DNA of 64,000 nt from Ariolimax columbianus (GCA_036924085.1 JAVGWX010000011.1:91949819-92013818); one strand, 5' to 3'. Positions 52,101 to 63,109 are shown, counted from the stretch's first letter. Program-made: numbers and translations. Notes: generated from the letters alone by a model not told the origin.

Positions 52101-55100
52101 TCTAGTCTCATCTAATCTAGTCTAGTCTAGTCTCATCTAATCTAGTCTAGTCTAGTCTCATCTAATCTAGTCTAGTCTAGTCTCATCTAATCTAGTCTAG
52201 TCTAGTCTCATCTAATCTAGTCTAGTCTAGTCTCATCTAATCTAGTCTAGTCTAGTCTCATCTAATCTAGTCTAGTCTAGTCTCATCTAATCTAGTCTAG
52301 TCTAGTCTCATCTAATCTAGTCTAGTCTAGTCTCATCTAATCTAGTCTAGTCTAGTCTCATCTAATCTAGTCTAGTCTAGTCTCATCTAATCTAGTCTAG
52401 TCTAGTCTCATCTAATCTAGTCTAGTCTAGTCTCATCTAATCTAGTCTAGTCTAGTCTCATCTAATCTAGTCTAGTCTAGTCTCATCTAATCTAGTCTAG
52501 TCTAGTCTCATCTAATCTAGTCTAGTCTAGTCTCATCTAATCTAGTCTAGTCTAGTCTCATCTAATCTAGTCTAGTCTAGTCTCATCTAATCTAGTCTAG
52601 TCTAGTCTCATCTAATCTAGTCTAGTCTAGTCTCATCTAATCTAGTCTAGTCTAGTCTCATCTAATCTAGTCTAGTCTAGTCTCATCTAATCTAGTCTAG
52701 TCTAGTCTCATCTAATCTAGTCTAGTCTAGTCTCATCTAATCTAGTCTAGTCTAGTCTCATCTAATCTAGTCTAGTCTAGTCTCATCTAATCTAGTCTAG
52801 TCTAGTCTCATCTAATCTAGTCTAGTCTAGTCTCATCTAATCTAGTCTAGTCTAGTCTCATCTAATCTAGTCTAGTCTAGTCTCATCTAATCTAGTCTAG
52901 TCTAGTCTCATCTAATCTAGTCTAGTCTAGTCTCATCTAATCTAGTCTAGTCTAGTCTCATCTAATCTAGTCTAGTCTAGTCTCATCTAATCTAGTCTAG
53001 TCTAGTCTCATCTAATCTAGTCTAGTCTAGTCTCATCTAATCTAGTCTAGTCTAGTCTCATCTAATCTAGTCTAGTCTAGTCTCATCTAATCTAGTCTAG
53101 TCTAGTCTCATCTAATCTAGTCTAGTCTAGTCTCATCTAATCTAGTCTAGTCTAGTCTCATCTAATCTAGTCTAGTCTAGTCTCATCTAATCTAGTCTAG
53201 TCTAGTCTCATCTAATCTAGTCTAGTCTAGTCTCATCTAATCTAGTCTAGTCTAGTCTCATCTAATCTAGTCTAGTCTAGTCTCATCTAATCTAGTCTAG
53301 TCTAGTCTCATCTAATCTAGTCTAGTCTAGTCTCATCTAATCTAGTCTAGTCTAGTCTCATCTAATCTAGTCTAGTCTAGTCTCATCTAATCTAGTCTAG
53401 TCTAGTCTCATCTAATCTAGTCTAGTCTAGTCTCATCTAATCTAGTCTAGTCTAGTCTCATCTAATCTAGTCTAGTCTAGTCTCATCTAATCTAGTCTAG
53501 TCTAGTCTCATCTAATCTAGTCTAGTCTAGTCTCATCTAATCTAGTCTAGTCTAGTCTCATCTAATCTAGTCTAGTCTAGTCTCATCTAATCTAGTCTAG
53601 TCTCATCTAATCTAGTCTAGTCTAGTCTCATCTAATCTAGTCTAGTCTAGTCTCATCTAATCTAGTCTAGTCTAGTCTCATCTAATCTAGTCTAGTCTAG
53701 TCTCATCTAATCTAGTCTAGTCTAGTCTCATCTAATCTAGTCTAGTCTAGTCTCATCTAATCTAGTCTAGTCTAGTCTCATCTAATCTAGTCTAGTCTAG
53801 TCTCATCTAATCTAGTCTAGTCTAGTCTCATCTAATCTAGTCTAGTCTAGTCTCATCTAATCTAGTCTAGTCTAGTCTCATCTAATCTAGTCTAGTCTAG
53901 TCTCATCTAATCTAGTCTAGTCTAGTCTCATCTAATCTAGTCTAGTCTAGTCTCATCTAATCTAGTCTAGTCTAGTCTCATCTAATCTAGTCTAGTCTAG
54001 TCTCATCTAATCTAGTCTAGTCTAGTCTCATCTAATCTAGTCTAGTCTAGTCTCATCTAATCTAGTCTAGTCTAGTCTCATCTAATCTAGTCTAGTCTAG
54101 TCTCATCTAATCTAGTCTAGTCTAGTCTCATCTAATCTAGTCTAGTCTAGTCTAGTCTCATCTAATCTAGTCTAGTCTAGTCTCATCTAATCTAGTCTAG
54201 TCTAGTCTCATCTAATCTAGTCTAGTCTAGTCTCATCTAATCTAGTCTAGTCTAGTCTCATCTAATCTAGTCTAGTCTAGTCTCATCTAATCTAGTCTAG
54301 TCTAGTCTCATCTAATCTAGTCTAGTCTAGTCTCATCTAATCTAGTCTAGTCTAGTCTCATCTAATCTAGTCTAGTCTAGTCTCATCTAATCTAGTCTAG
54401 TCTAGTCTCATCTAATCTAGTCTAGTCTAGTCTCATCTAATCTAGTCTAGTCTAGTCTCATCTAATCTAGTCTAGTCTAGTCTCATCTAATCTAGTCTAG
54501 TCTAGTCTCATCTAATCTAGTCTAGTCTAGTCTCATCTAATCTAGTCTAGTCTAGTCTCATCTAATCTAGTCTAGTCTAGTCTCATCTAATCTAGTCTAG
54601 TCTAGTCTCATCTAATCTAGTCTAGTCTAGTCTCATCTAATCTAGTCTAGTCTAGTCTCATCTAATCTAGTCTAGTCTAGTCTCATCTAATCTAGTCTAG
54701 TCTAGTCTCATCTAATCTAGTCTAGTCTAGTCTCATCTAATCTAGTCTAGTCTAGTCTCATCTAATCTAGTCTAGTCTAGTCTCATCTAATCTAGTCTAG
54801 TCTAGTCTCATCTAATCTAGTCTAGTCTAGTCTCATCTAATCTAGTCTAGTCTAGTCTCATCTAATCTAGTCTAGTCTAGTCTCATCTAATCTAGTCTAG
54901 TCTAGTCTCATCTAATCTAGTCTAGTCTAGTCTCATCTAATCTAGTCTAGTCTAGTCTCATCTAATCTAGTCTAGTCTAGTCTCATCTAATCTAGTCTAG
55001 TCTAGTCTCATCTAATCTAGTCTAGTCTAGTCTAGTCTCATCTAATCTAGTCTAGTCTAGTCTCATCTAATCTAGTCTAGTCTAGTCTCATCTAATCTAG

Positions 55101-56187
55101 TCTAGTCTAGTCTAGTCTCATCTAATCTAGTCTAGTCTAGTCTCATCTAATCTAGTCTAGTCTAGTCTCATCTAATCTAGTCTAGTCTAGTCTCATCTAA
55201 TCTAGTCTAGTCTAGTCTCATCTAATCTAGTCTAGTCTAGTCTCATCTAATCTAATCTAGTCTAGTCTAGTCTCATCTAATCTAGTCTAGTCTAGTCTCA
55301 TCTAATCTAGTCTAGTCTAGTCTCATCTAATCTAGTCTAGTCTAGTCTCATCTAATCTAGTCTAGTCTAGTCTCATCTAATCTAGTCTAGTCTAGTCTCA
55401 TCTAATCTAGTCTAGTCTAGTCTCATCTAATCTAGTCTAGTCTAGTCTCATCTAATCTAGTCTAGTCTAGTCTCATCTAATCTAGTCTAGTCTAGTCTAG
55501 TCTCATCTAATCTAGTCTAGTCTAGTCTCATCTAGTCTAGTCTAGTCTAGTCTCATCTAATCTAGTCTAGTCTAGTCTAGTCTCATCTAATCTAGTCTAG
55601 TCTAGTCTCATCTAATCTAGTCTAGTCTAGTCTCATCTAGTCTAGTCTAGTCTAGTCTCATCTAATCTAGTCTAGTCTAGTCTCATCTAATCTAGTCTAG
55701 TCTAGTCTAGTCTCATCTAGTCTAGTCTAGTCTAGTCTCATCTAATCTAGTCTAGTCTAGTCTCATCTAATCTAGTCTAGTCTAGTCTAGTCTCATCTAA
55801 TCTAGTCTAGTCTAGTCTCATCTAATCTAGTCTAGTCTAGTCTCATCTAATCTAGTCTAGTCTAGTCTAGTCTCATCTAATCTAGTCTAGTCTAGTCTCA
55901 TCTAATCTAGTCTAGTCTAGTCTCATCTAATCTAGTCTAGTCTAGTCTCATCTAATCTAGTCTAGTCTAGTCTCATCTAATCTAGTCTAGTCTAGTCTCA
56001 TCTAATCTAGTCTAGTCTAGTCTCATCTAATCTAGTCTAGTCTAGTCTCATCTAATCTAGTCTAGTCTAGTCTCATCTAATCTAGTCTAGTCTAGTCTCA
56101 TCTAATCTAGTCTAGTCTAGTCTCATCTAATCTAGTCTAGTCTAGTCTCATCTAATCTAGTCTAGTCTAGTCTCATCTAATCTAATC
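46161..56187. repeat. 10-kb satellite of 25-bp units made of five pentamers
   Basis: The unit is catct-aatct-agtct-agtct-agtct, 25 bp, repeated about 400 times with very high identity. Most variants add or remove a whole agtct pentamer (for example near 47290, 47420, 54145 and many between 55020 and 55870). A zone from about 48.66 to 51.33 kb instead has many single-base insertions and deletions. CTAG occurs about every 5 bp within runs. It lies wholly within the last intron of the glutamate receptor gene. Confidence 0.99.
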
Positions 56188-56212
56188 TGTCTTGTCTGTC
56201 TGCCTGGCTGGC

Positions 56213-56262
<50 letters not shown>

Positions 56263-56266
56263 TCTA
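56188..56266. repeat. TCTG/TCTA tetranucleotide microsatellite
   Basis: Runs of gtct followed by atct close the satellite on its right side. It may have been seeded by the same TCT-rich sequence. Confidence 0.95.
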
Positions 56267-56815
56267 AATATCCATCTTCAGTCCGCTTATGTCGTTAGAC
56301 GTCATGGGGAGGTGTGACCTCCTTTGTTTAATATTTTTTGACAGGTGAAAATCCACTGGTGACTTCCCAGGTCAATCCCAGCATCTGTTAGCCCCTGGAA
56401 TATACGAGACTGGTGGAGGTGGAAGCGTTAATTAGAACAAGGAAGACCCACAGCCTGTCAGGCGCCATCTAAGCCACTACGTTAACCACATAACCAAGAC
56501 CTGTTGTTATAGCCACACAGCCCCCTTTTTGTGACATATTCTCTGTGGGGAGGGAATCCCTATAATAATTTGAGTAGATTTTTAACGTTAATTTTGATAG
56601 AGTAGCCGCTAGACCTACTCTGTTTGAGTGCTAAGGTATTTTTAACGTGCGATCCACTCCACACGGGTGTCTGATCTCACTACTCGGAGATCATGGGAAA
56701 TATTGACCGGATGATCCACATGAAAAAATCCCGGTGTCTTCACCAGGATTTGAACCCACGACCTCCAGCACCCGAGGCGAACACCTTACCTCAATACCAC
56801 TGGGTTCCCCTGACC
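56267..56815 (-). mobile_element. tRNA-derived SINE (receptor-sense orientation)
   Basis: Read on the minus strand, the head has an A-box-like stretch (cagtggtattgaggtaaggt, about 56786-56805) and a perfect B box GGTTCAAATCC (56746-56756). The flanks are gtcgtg before and tggtgaagacaccggga after. The body continues with a cggtcaatatttcccatg-type unique region. Near 56450-56510, still on the minus strand, cgtagtggcttagatggcgcc resembles a second degraded A box, so the unit may be composite. Limits are approximate. It sits inside the receptor intron. Confidence 0.7.
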
Positions 56816-56960
56816 AATACCGAACTTATCTGATCTGAACTTATCTGAACTGAATGACAAAATGGTTCGGATCTGAACTGAATGACAAAATGGTTCGGTT
56901 GATGAGAAAGTTCTCACAGAATTATTGGTCTAGACAACAAATGTTGCCATTCCTTCTTTT
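56816..56960. other. Short spacer with a duplicated 28-bp phrase
   Basis: The phrase ctgaactgaatgacaaaatg followed by gttcgg occurs twice in a row (about 56847 and 56875). The rest is unique. Confidence 0.6.
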
Positions 56961-58636
56961 AGTCCACATCAACAACAACAATTTAACAACAACCAACCTC
57001 AACAACCAACAAAAACAACCAATAACAACAACCAACCACAACAACCACCCAAAATAACAACCAACAACAACAACAACAACCAACAAGAACCAACCACAAC
57101 CACCATAACAACCATCCACAATAACCACAACAAGCAACCACAATAACCAACAACAACCACAGCAACCAACAACAATCAACAAACAAACAACCAACAAAAA
57201 CAACCAGCCAACCACAACAACAACAACCAACAACAACCAAAAACAATAACAACCAACAACAATAACAATCAACCACAATAACCAATCACCAACAACAACC
57301 AATCAACAACAACAACCACCAACCACAACAACCAATCAGCAACAAACAACCATCAACAACCAACCACAACCAACCAACCACAACAACAACCAAAAACAAC
57401 CAAAACCAACCAACCATCCACAGCCAACCCACCAAACCAACAACAACCAACCACAACAAGCAACCACAACAGCTAACAACCACAGCAACCAACAACAACC
57501 AACAAACAAATAACAACCAACAAAAAGAACCAGCCAACCACAACAACAACAACCAACAACAACCAACCACAACAGCCAATCAACAACAAACAGCAACCAA
57601 CCACAACAACCAATCAACAACAAACAACCACAACAAACAACCCAAAAATAACCAACCAACCATCTACAACCAACTCACCAACCACAACAACAACCAACAA
57701 CAACCAACAACAACCAACCACAACAACAACCAACCAACCACAACAACAACCAACAACAACCAACAACAACAAACCAACCACAACAACAAACAACAACAAC
57801 CAACAACAACAAGCAACCACAACAACTAACAACCACAGCAACCAACAACAACAACAACAACAACAACCAACAACCAGCCAACCACAACAACAACCAACAA
57901 CAACAAACCAACAACAACCAACCACAACCAAAAACAACAAGCAACCACAACCACTAACAATCACAGCAACCAACAACAACAACAACAACAACCAGCCAAC
58001 CACAACAACAACCAACAACAACCAACAACAACAAACCAACCACAACAACAACCAACAACAACAAACCAACCACAACAACAACAACAACAAACCAACCACA
58101 ACAACAACAACCAACAACAACCAACAACAACAAACCAACCACAACAACAACCAACAACAACAACAAACCAACCACAACAACAACCAACAACAACCAACAA
58201 CAACAAACCAACCACAACAACAACCAACAACAACCAACAACAAACCAACCACAACAACAACCAACAACAACAAACCAACCACAACAACAACAAACCAACC
58301 ACAACAACAACCAACAACAACAACAACAACCAACAACAACAAACCAACCACAACAACAATCAACAACAACCAACAACAACAAACCAACCACAACAACCAA
58401 CAACAACAAACCAACCACAACAACAACCAACAACAATCAACAACAACAAACCAACCACAACAACAACAACCAACAACAACAAACCAACCACAACAACAAC
58501 CAACAACAACAAACCAACCACAACAACAACCAACAACAACCAACAACAACAAACCAACCACAACAACAACCAACAACAACCAACAACAACCAACAACAAC
58601 AAACCAACCACAACAACAACAACCAACAACAACAAC
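56961..58636. repeat. CAA/CCAA-rich array next to the receptor 5' splice site
   Basis: Almost pure C and A on the plus strand: caacaacaacaaaccaacca units of variable length, most regular from about 57940 to 58620. On the receptor sense strand it is G/T-only, with many GGTTGG and TTGTTG words. The long minus-strand open frames (LLLVVVVVGLLLLVV) are artefacts of this composition. One of them happens to run on into the genuine TM4 exon. Confidence 0.96.
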
Positions 58637-58656
58637 TGATAATGGCAGCTGCCTAC

Positions 58657-58937
58657 CTTGTCCTTCTTTGCGTTCTTCCTTGCTTTCCAGAGAAACTCAC
58701 AGAGGGAAACAAAGAAGCCAATAACCACTCCTCCCATCAGCACCACAAACACACCTCCCACATTCTCCACTCCTAGTTCTGCTGCCTTGCCTGCTGGAGA
58801 TCCCTCCTCCTCCACACATTTGCCTCCTCCAAGCTCCTTCTTCCACCACTTGTTGTAGAGCTCATCAATGACCTGCTCCTCCTGCAGCCGAAGTATCTCT
58901 TCGGTCAGGGCCTCCCTCAGGGACTCTTGCGTGGGTC
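58657..58937 (-). CDS. Ionotropic glutamate receptor (kainate-like), exon with end of S2 lobe and TM4
   Basis: A 281-bp exon: 2 bases completing a split Gly codon plus 93 codons. The acceptor AG is at 58938-58939 (gatcagttctag) and the donor is aag|gtaggc (GT at 58655-58656). It starts PTQESLREALTEEILRLQEE and includes the iGluR hallmark LYNKWWKKE (residues about 26-34). A Cys follows (GGGKC), the expected partner of the NC cysteine encoded by the upstream exon. Next come the TM4 linker and helix, AAELGVENVGGVFVV then LMGGVVIGFFVSLCEFLW, and a stop-transfer KARKNAKKDK. The helix ELGVENVGGVF matches kainate-class receptors (ALGVQNIGGIF) better than AMPA or NMDA types. The product is a membrane cation channel subunit gated by glutamate. 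A 5'-ward frame through the CAA array is spurious. Confidence 0.95.
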
Positions 58938-58959
58938 CTAGAACTGATCCATCAAATAC

Positions 58960-59400
58960 AGCAGTTAGACCAGAAACATCAAAACCAGCATTCAGACCAG
59001 AAACATGAAATACAGCAGTCAGACCAGAAACATCAAATACAGCAGTCAGACTAGAAACATCAAATACAGCAGTCAGACCAGAAACATTAAATACTGCAGT
59101 CAGATCAGAAACATCAAATACAGCAGTCAGACCAGGAACATCAAATACAGCAGTCAGACCAGACCAGAAACATCAAATACAGCAGTCAGACCAGAAACAT
59201 CAAATACAACAGTCAGACCAGAAATATCAAATACAGCAGTCATACCAGACCAGAAACATCAAATACAGCAGTCAGACCAGAAACATCAAATACAACAGTC
59301 AGACCAGAAATATCAAATACAGCAGTCATACCAGACCAGAAACATCAAACACAACAGTCAGACTAGAAACATCAAATATAACATTCAGACTAGAAACCCC
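58960..59400. repeat. 27-bp minisatellite (gaccagaaacatcaaataca)
   Basis: About 16 units of 27 bp (gcagtca plus the quoted core) with 32-bp variants that duplicate cagac. It lies in the smaller receptor intron, about 25 bp upstream of the TM4 exon acceptor. On the receptor strand the unit nearest the exon reads ggtctaactg, which could serve as a branch site. The plus-strand frame (KYSSQTRNI) is a repeat product. Confidence 0.94.
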
Positions 59401-59489
59401 AGATGTCAAATTATAGAGCATGTCTCCCTCCATGTATGGTGCCTGGGAAGCCATCATGGATGTGACAATGCACTGACCACGTAGGTTAC

Positions 59490-59900
59490 TGTCTGTGGGG
59501 AATGGTCCCTTTACTCAGAACAAAAGTGAACAATATCTCCAGCTTGTTCTAGAACTCTGGCTTGTTACCATCGTCAGCCTCGTTAGTTGTGGCATGGCAC
59601 TGAATGCTGTTTATGTTGATGTGGTTGTTGCTCGTTCTGAAGCTTGCCCTCATGATTCGGTTGGTAATAGCCTCCCACTTTATGAGCGCCCACTGTGCTT
59701 CTCTGGAGAGCATCAGTGCCCCTCCTTCTGTATGTTGGGCATCAGTTCCCTCATGTCCAGTAGTCAGTCTCATCCTACTTGGTTGTGTCCATCTTGTTTC
59801 GTACAATCCTAACACTGCCAATTTCTCATTCATATTCTCTTTAGCTATCTGGGTTGTCTGCCTGAAACATTGTTCTATAGTCCATCTTTTAATTCATGAA
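59490..59900 (-). mobile_element. RTE-like LINE endonuclease fragment
   Basis: The minus-strand frame (59549-59833) reads MNEKLAVLGLYETRWTQPSR, then GGALMLSREAQWALIKWE, and IMRASFRTSNNHININSIQC. This matches the N-terminal APE-type endonuclease of RTE-like LINEs: the consensus LAVLGISETHW, GVALMLS, and R.I.A.F.T...I.VIQ.YAPTN. Recognisable sequence continues upstream (TTQIAKENMNEKL) and a little downstream. Only about 130 codons remain, with frame breaks. It sits in the receptor intron in the receptor's orientation. It is not the 5' part of the tail at 63.1-63.5 kb, because the order on the minus strand is wrong for that. Confidence 0.85.
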
Positions 59901-60442
59901 CAAGGTCTGAAGCAATTTTCTACTAAACTACATGTCAGATCCAAATGATTTTTCGCAAGCAGCCTTAGAATATCCACGATGCCAAAACATTGATTTCGTT
60001 TAGTCCATAGATCTTAAGACATTTGCACATCGGCGAATTCTTTTGATCTTTTAAGACCATTGCAAAGAAATAACATTCAATTTAAGGTTTTACGCAGCTG
60101 AATGTCTCATCCTATTTTGTTCATAGGCCTATTGCCTTATGGTCTTGATAGATTAATTGATTGTTTGCGTTGCCCTTTATGTACAATTGTAAAATTGGCA
60201 CCAATTTGCAACTGCTAGTACAGCTCTTCGGTCACCCTTATACCCCCAAGGTTGTATGAAATGCGCAGCTAATTTGATGTTGTGTAACACATTTGAATAT
60301 TGAAATGTATTTGCTGTCATTGTATGTACACCTAATTGTTTTGATAAACATACGCTATATCATCCAAGTCTGTTGATCAGTATATCCACAAAAGATGATA
60401 TTAATCATCCGAATCTGTCGCTTTTGAAGAGGTTGATAATTG
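59901..60442. other. AT-rich intronic sequence, no gene seen
   Basis: Unique AT-leaning sequence within the smaller receptor intron. No array, exon or clear transposon motif is visible, except that it adjoins the possible transposase end described next. Confidence 0.5.
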
Positions 60443-60625
60443 TTACTGGCTGGACAAATTGTAATCCATCTCGTTGCCAATATAGTCCTCTTCGAAGAGC
60501 ACATGTTCAACACACTTCATCCAGAACTGAATGTCTACTTTTGAAAGGTACTCGCGTGTCAGCACTTCAACATCACACATTTTAAATGTTCTGTTCTGTT
60601 CTTCTACTTTGACTTTAGCCAACAC
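60443..60625 (-). pseudogene. Possible DDE-transposase C-terminal fragment
   Basis: A 60-codon minus frame ending in a stop reads VKVEEQNRTFKMCDVEVLTR, then WMKCVEHVLFEEDYIGNEMD. The pattern of a short helix, then W..C..HV..EE, recalls the C-terminal end of some eukaryotic DDE transposases, but I recall it only generally. No catalytic part is present, because a minisatellite starts immediately upstream. It could be an unrelated open frame. Confidence 0.3.
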
Positions 60626-60631
60626 AAGCTA

Positions 60632-61021
60632 GGTCACACAACCCCAGCAGGTCACACCTAGGTCACACAAGCTAGGTCACACAAGCTAGGTCACACAAGC
60701 TAGGCCACACAAGCTAGGTCACACAAGCTAGGCCACACAAGCTAGGCCACACAAGCTAGGTCACACAAGCTAGGTCACACAAGCTAGGTCACACAACCAC
60801 AGCAGGTCACACAAGCTAGGTCACAAAAGCTAGGCCACACAAGCTAGGTCACACAACCACATCAGGTCACACCTAGGTCACACAAGCTAAGTCACACAAG
60901 CTAGGTCACACAACCCCAGCAGGTCACACCTAGGTCACACAACCATAGCAGATCAAACAATCCCACCAGGACACATCTAGGCCACACTACCAGGTCACAC
61001 CTAGGCCTAGCTACCAGGTCA
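60632..61021. repeat. 14-bp minisatellite (gctaggtcacacaa), left half of a split array
   Basis: About 25 units of 14 bp, plus longer variants with ccacagcaggtcacac. Toward the right it becomes ccaggtcacacctaggc. The same words resume at 61385 after an inserted element. Confidence 0.94.
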
Positions 61022-61384
61022 CACTTAGGCCAGAGATCAAGATGCTGAGCAGCGCATGAGCTGCAGTGGTCAGCGACCCATAGCTGACTGCTAGCGTCAG
61101 GGCCAGCGAACCATAGCTGCCAAGACCCTTCTACACCTCCACGAGGTGATCCTAGATAACAGGCTGCAGCAGGGCAGACTGGCTAAGGAGAAGGGATCGA
61201 AGTTGGAATGCTAAAAAAAATGCTTGCTGAAGTCAGATGTGTTGGACTGAAACGTGCAAATATCGCAGTCAATCTGTAAACTACAACACAACGCATTCCG
61301 TTCTCTGGACTACATTCTGCTGCTTACCCTTTCAGGGTTTGGTAGTGGGAGATTGAGAACGAACGAAGAAGAAGAAGATGAAGA
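61022..61384 (+). mobile_element. Dispersed repeat copy 2, inserted in a minisatellite
   Basis: It interrupts the ctaggtcacac array, with array words on both sides, and ends in a GAA-type tail (gaacgaacgaagaagaagaa). Its right 170 bp match the reverse complement of 38560-38900. It has no intact open frame; one frame reads AKTLLHLHEVILDNRLQQGR before breaking. I cannot assign it to a family. The tail and insertion pattern suggest a retrotransposon 3' end. Confidence 0.75.
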
Positions 61385-61640
61385 ACACCTAGGCCACACA
61401 GTCCAGCCAGGTCACACCTAGGCCACACTACCAGGTCACACCTAGGCCACACTGTCAGGTCCCATCTAGGTCAGACTACCAGGTCACACCTAGACCACAC
61501 TACCAGGTCACACCTAGGCCACGCTGTCAGGTCCCATCTAGGTCAGACTACCAGGTCACACCTAGGCCACACTGTCAGAACACATCTAGGCCACACCACT
61601 GCCAGGTCACATCTAGGCCACACCACTGCCAGCTCAGTTT
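61385..61640. repeat. About 22-bp minisatellite (accaggtcacacctaggcca), right half of the split array
   Basis: About 11 units of 20-24 bp with ctgtcaggtcccatctagg variants. It shares the aggtcacacctagg words with the array left of the inserted element. Confidence 0.93.
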
Positions 61641-61774
61641 AGTGAGAAAGAGAACCACCCCCAGAAACACGACCCTCTGTCAACATTATAGCAACTGTTA
61701 CATGTCTGACTTAAGGCCATCTCTGGGACCCAGACGAGACTTGCAATGAGGGTCTGGCCTGCTCTATACCTTAC
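61641..61774. other. Intronic sequence downstream of the receptor donor site
   Basis: Unique sequence after the 5' splice site of the receptor exon (minus sense gtaaggtatag). No further feature. Confidence 0.6.
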
Positions 61775-61842
61775 CAGGAGGTGTGGCGAACCCGTAGCCC
61801 TTGGAGTCCAGTAGTCCTCCAACCTTCATTAAGTCACAGTTC
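61775..61842 (-). CDS. Ionotropic glutamate receptor (kainate-like), ligand-binding S2 exon with SKGYG motif
   Basis: A 68-bp exon between acceptor tgtcccaacag (AG at 61843-61844) and donor cctcctg|gtaagg (GT at 61773-61774). It reads NCDLMKVGGLLDSKGYGFATPP, framed by a leading G that completes the previous codon and a trailing G shared with the next exon. NC.L...GG.(L/I)DSKGYG..TP is one of the most conserved stretches of animal iGluRs. The Cys is the S2 disulfide cysteine, paired with GGGKC in the next exon. Joining G to GA gives a Gly codon and ATPP-G-PTQESLREAL, matching the receptor consensus GTP.GSPYRD.I..AIL. Preceding exons (amino-terminal domain, S1, TM1-TM3) are not in this window; the sequence to the right of 61843 holds none that I can see. 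Confidence 0.95.
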
Positions 61843-62157
61843 CTGTTGGGACACAAGCGGACAAGTGATTGACACATTTATGGGGGAGGGGGGACACACA
61901 GAGGTCAATATATGGTGTACAGATGTGAGTCAAGATGTACTGATCTATACGTAGGACAAGGCTTGCTCATGACATTACACAATAATTGTATTCGTACATC
62001 CTCATAGATGAGCACCACCAACATCATCTCGTGCCATAATTCATCCTTCAGTGTGTCAGTCAGCTCGACCGATCAAGCCAAAGTTAGCACAGACAGTTCT
62101 ATGACACGACACAAACGGAGTCTGCCATTGGTATTCCCTCTGCTCTAGAATTCCCGT
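61843..62157. other. Unique intronic sequence upstream of the receptor exon
   Basis: Normal-composition sequence with a G run (gggggaggggggac) at about 61880. On the receptor strand it is intron leading to the acceptor at 61843. No exon was recognised. Confidence 0.55.
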
Positions 62158-63108
62158 CTACTCCTCTATCCTGGGCTGTCTGACCACAGAGGTCCTCACT
62201 GACTGCTAATCTATCCTGGCCTGTCTGACCACAGAGGTCCTCACTGACTGCTACTCTATCCTGGCCTGTCTGACCACGGAGGTTCTCAATGACTGCTACT
62301 CTATACTGGGCTGTCTGACCACGGAGGTTCTCACTGACTGCTACTCTATCCTGGCCTGTCTGACCACGGAGGTTCTCACTGACTGCTACTCTATCCTGGC
62401 CTGTCTGACCACGGAGGTTTTCACTGACTGCTACTCTTTCCTGGCCTGTCTGACCACGGAGGTTCTCACTGACTGCTACTCTATCCTGGCCTGTCTGACC
62501 ACGGAGGTTCTCACTGACTGCTACTCTATCCTGGGTTGTCTGACCACGGAGACCCTCACTGATTGCTACTCTATCCTGGGCTGTCTGACCACGGAGGTTC
62601 TCACTGACTGCTACTCTATCCTGGGTTGTCTGACCACGGAGACCCTCACTGATTGCTACTCTATCCTGGCCTGTCTGACCACGGAGGTTCTCACTGACTG
62701 CTACTCTATCCTGGTTGTCTGACCACGGAGACCCTCACTGACTGCTACTCTATCCTGGTTGTCTGACCACGGAGACCCTCACTGACTGCTACTCTATCCT
62801 GGCCTGTCTGACCACGGAGGTTCTCACTGACTGCTACTCTATCCTGGGTTGTCTGACCACGGAGACCCTCACTGACTGCTACTCTATCCTGGCCTGTCTG
62901 ACCACGGAGACCCTCACTGACTGCTACTCTATCCTGGCCTGTCTGACCACGGAGGTTCTCACTGACTGCTACTCTATCCTGGCCTGTCTGACCACGGAGG
63001 TTCTCACTGACTGCTATTCTATCCTGGCCTGTCTGACCACGGAGGTTCTCACTGACTGCTACTCTATCCTGGCCTGTCTGACCACGGAGGTTCTCACTGA
63101 TTGCAACC
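62158..63108. repeat. 45-bp minisatellite with two alternating unit types
   Basis: About 21 units of 45 bp: ctgtctgaccacggaggttc then tcactgactgctactctatc and ctggc. Type A has gaggttctc, type B has gagaccctc; B units cluster between 62540 and 62910. Leftmost copies are more divergent (acagaggtcctc). Confidence 0.95.
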
Positions 63109-63109
63109 C

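Noticed and set aside
46161..56187. Telomeric repeat
   Set aside because: The pentamer-based unit is not TTAGGG-like on either strand, and the array is internal to a gene.
56740..56812. Functional tRNA gene on the minus strand
   Set aside because: Same reasoning: good B box, poor acceptor and anticodon stems, SINE body attached.
56922..58622. Multi-pass membrane proteins (LLLVVVVVGLLLL frames, minus strand)
   Set aside because: They reflect the CAA-rich array read in reverse. Only the short segment over 58657-58937 within one of these frames is genuine, and it belongs to the receptor TM4 exon.
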